From Halocaridina rubra (lineage: Eukaryota > Arthropoda > Malacostraca > Decapoda > Atyidae): 64,000 nucleotides of DNA. The stretch spans positions 92,501 to 156,500 of the forward strand of contig JAXCGZ010017045.1 in the NCBI GenBank assembly GCA_037179515.1. Reading direction: 5' to 3'. Below, one piece after another: positions 62,232 through 64,000 of the stretch. Below the pieces are notes generated by a model that was not told the DNA's origin, did not search any database, and saw only the letters and a program-made list of their open reading frames with translations. The translations under genes and the position numbers were made by a program. How positions within the stretch are numbered: position 1 is the first letter of the stretch; every line of letters begins with the position of its first letter.

Positions 62232-62571
62232 CAGCTGTCCCTCAACTTGCGCTATTAACTGGTTCCACCACTTACCGTGTAAATTAAAATTGCCTATAGT
62301 CAAAACTATCATAAAAATGTGTCTATACTTAACATATACAGTGATCTATTCACAATCTTCTTGCATACTTTGCATTATGCCTAGATTATTATAATGTACT
62401 TAAACTTTGCCAAATACAGCTACAATGTATGCAAATACAGTAATATAACTGCTATGATGTGTTTTTTGGAGGGTGAAGCTTCAAGATATTTCACTTTTTC
62501 TTTTAAATATTTTCCAACCATGGATAGTCAAAATCGCACTGTTCAAAACCATGGGAGATGAGGTACAACTG
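62232..62571. mobile_element. TA-flanked MITE of pogo/mariner type
   Basis: The left end CAGCTGTCCCTCAACTTGCG and the right end GGGAGATGAGGTACAACTG form inverted repeats (complement CAGTTGTACCTCATCTCCC), flanked by TA on each side. 340 bases, no coding sequence. Confidence 0.7.
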
Positions 62572-62573
62572 TA

Positions 62574-63720
62574 TTTTTTATTACAACAACAAGCTTTAAT
62601 GGATTTTCTACATTTTACATATACATGTATATAATCAGTACTATGAGACCAAGCTGAATTTCACAATCCTCTTATTGTGTCATTTCAAAATTACATTATT
62701 TGTGCAAAGCATAAGATTATATCATTCCCTTGCCTGTGAATCATTCATGGTGTAACTCAGTAAAGGCATGTGACTAATAGTGGTCTAAATGACTGCAGAT
62801 TAATCTTTAGTCTCTCCTTGTACATCCAAGCATGGCATCATATTCTCAGTGTAACACTGCATAAGGGCAGGATTTCGTTTTTTTCTTCACACAGACTGCA
62901 TGCTCTTTCATAAATCTATCTATATTTTACTGTACGGCAATGGTGTCAGTTCACTTTCTCATTTACTTCTTCTGATATGTGCAGGGCAAGAAGTCTGGTC
63001 ATATAGTAAACGTTGAAAAGCTGTTGAGAGCATAAATCTTGGGAGAGAAACTATAAATACAAGTTACTTGCCCATTGCCCAAAAATAATAGCATCGCAGC
63101 CTCTAAAGTAAGATTCCAGTACTCATACATTGGCTACAAATGCCTGTGAAAGTTGTGATATCCAAAAAGCATTAGATGAAAAACAGCATGCCAATGAGAT
63201 AACAATTATGAGAAGTTATGCTTTAGAAGAGAGAAGATATAACACAGTTGCTTTAAATGGGGGGGGGAGCTGCAGGCATGAACTATGCTTCTTAAGCAAA
63301 TACTAACTGGTTTCCTCAGTCCCAACATTACAATGGAAAGCAGTCAACCGACATGCAATCCTTAAACCTGCTTGATATGAACCAAGAACTGTAAGCACTT
63401 ATAATCCAGAAACCCAATTTTTGGCAATGGGGAATACAAGTGTTTAAGGGCTGCTTTACAATCAACAAAGAACAAAATTCAAGTACTGAAGGATTTTCTG
63501 TATACGGTCATGATCAATACAGAAGTCGTTACAAAGTGAAAATATGGAAACCTAAAGCCAGCATGACAATTGAAACAAAGAACAAAAATGCCAAGTCCCT
63601 AAAGAGGATTACTGAAATTGGCTTAGAATCACCAGTATCTACAAGAAGTGTGTCACAGAATCACAGCACAGTAATGACATGGAGGGCTATTTTCACCCAA
63701 TAAATCCAAGCCTCTGGCTA
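62574..63720. other. No recognised gene
   Basis: The 87-codon plus frame at 63440-63703 (FSVYGHDQYRSRYKVKIWKP) has protein-like composition but no recognised domain, start context or splice partner. The remainder shows nothing supportable. Confidence 0.35.
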
Positions 63721-63721
63721 G

Positions 63722-64000
63722 TACTTTCTCATTTACTTCCCTTACCATTCCATCCATATACACAATGAACAACCATGGCGACATTGCACACCTTGATGTA
63801 AGAACACATTCATCTCAAGCCAATCACTTTATACCATTCCCCATTCTCACACTCTACTATTGATGTAAAAACTATTGACTGACTTCAACAAACTTCTTCT
63901 TATGCCATACAATCTCAACATATTCCACAACACCTATTAACCCAGTCATATGCGTTTTCCAATGAACAAAGGCCACAAAAGAACCTTACCATTCTCTAGG
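63722..64000 (-). pseudogene. Non-LTR reverse transcriptase fragment at window edge
   Basis: Minus-strand readings give NAYDWVNRC (the AYDRVNR palm motif), then, in another frame, RCAMSPWLFIVYMDGMVREV, matching the QGCxMSPWLFNxYMDGV block that precedes the catalytic YADD/FADD in many LINE reverse transcriptases. The frame breaks between the two blocks, so it is a relic. The rest lies beyond the window or was lost. Confidence 0.7.

Overview
The window reads as animal nuclear DNA, most likely from an arthropod and probably a decapod crustacean. It has spliced genes with GT-AG introns, very long (TA)n microsatellites, tRNA-derived SINEs, CR1-like, Ty3, hAT and pogo/Tigger elements, and TTAGG-rich fold-back repeats. 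The decapod assignment is inferred from repeat style and gene content, not from a species marker. There are no bacterial operons, rRNA genes or CRISPR arrays.

Four host genes can be assembled exon by exon with matching splice phases. (1) The last five exons of a fibronectin-III, single-pass membrane receptor (+, 1913-4374), behind a Ty3 retrotransposon relic (1-1316). (2) A complete fibrinogen-related lectin-like protein (-, 16086-20703; seven exons, 405 residues) with a signal peptide and an unusual acidic C-terminal tail. (3) THOC7 of the THO/TREX mRNA export complex (+, 22829-30672; five exons, 217 residues) with two SUMO-interaction-like motifs at its C-terminus. (4) The last four exons of a STAC-like SH3 adaptor (-, 42138-46033).

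The rest is mostly repeats. 5.2-11.2 kb holds a TA-cored fold-back element, an hAT element with an 8-bp target duplication, a SINE and a frameshifted CR1-like LINE. 13-15 kb has short tandem duplications and a Ty3 retropepsin fragment. 24.0-27.0 kb, inside THOC7 intron 1, is an 11-copy array of an exact 273-bp unit, each with a tRNA-like pol III promoter. Two units face nine others across a near-perfect palindrome; this is the most striking structure here. 33.0-34.5 kb is a pogo/Tigger relic. 35-42 kb is mostly unassigned apart from fold-backs and TA arrays.

48.8-57.2 kb is a layered region. A roughly 60-bp minisatellite appears split by three pogo-like elements, a 181-bp satellite and TA arrays. 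Two of the pogo elements carry a captured acidic ORF. 57.2-64 kb has a SINE, a 117-bp minisatellite, a small TA-flanked MITE and a LINE fragment at the edge.

The four host genes are not an operon and no shared pathway is implied.
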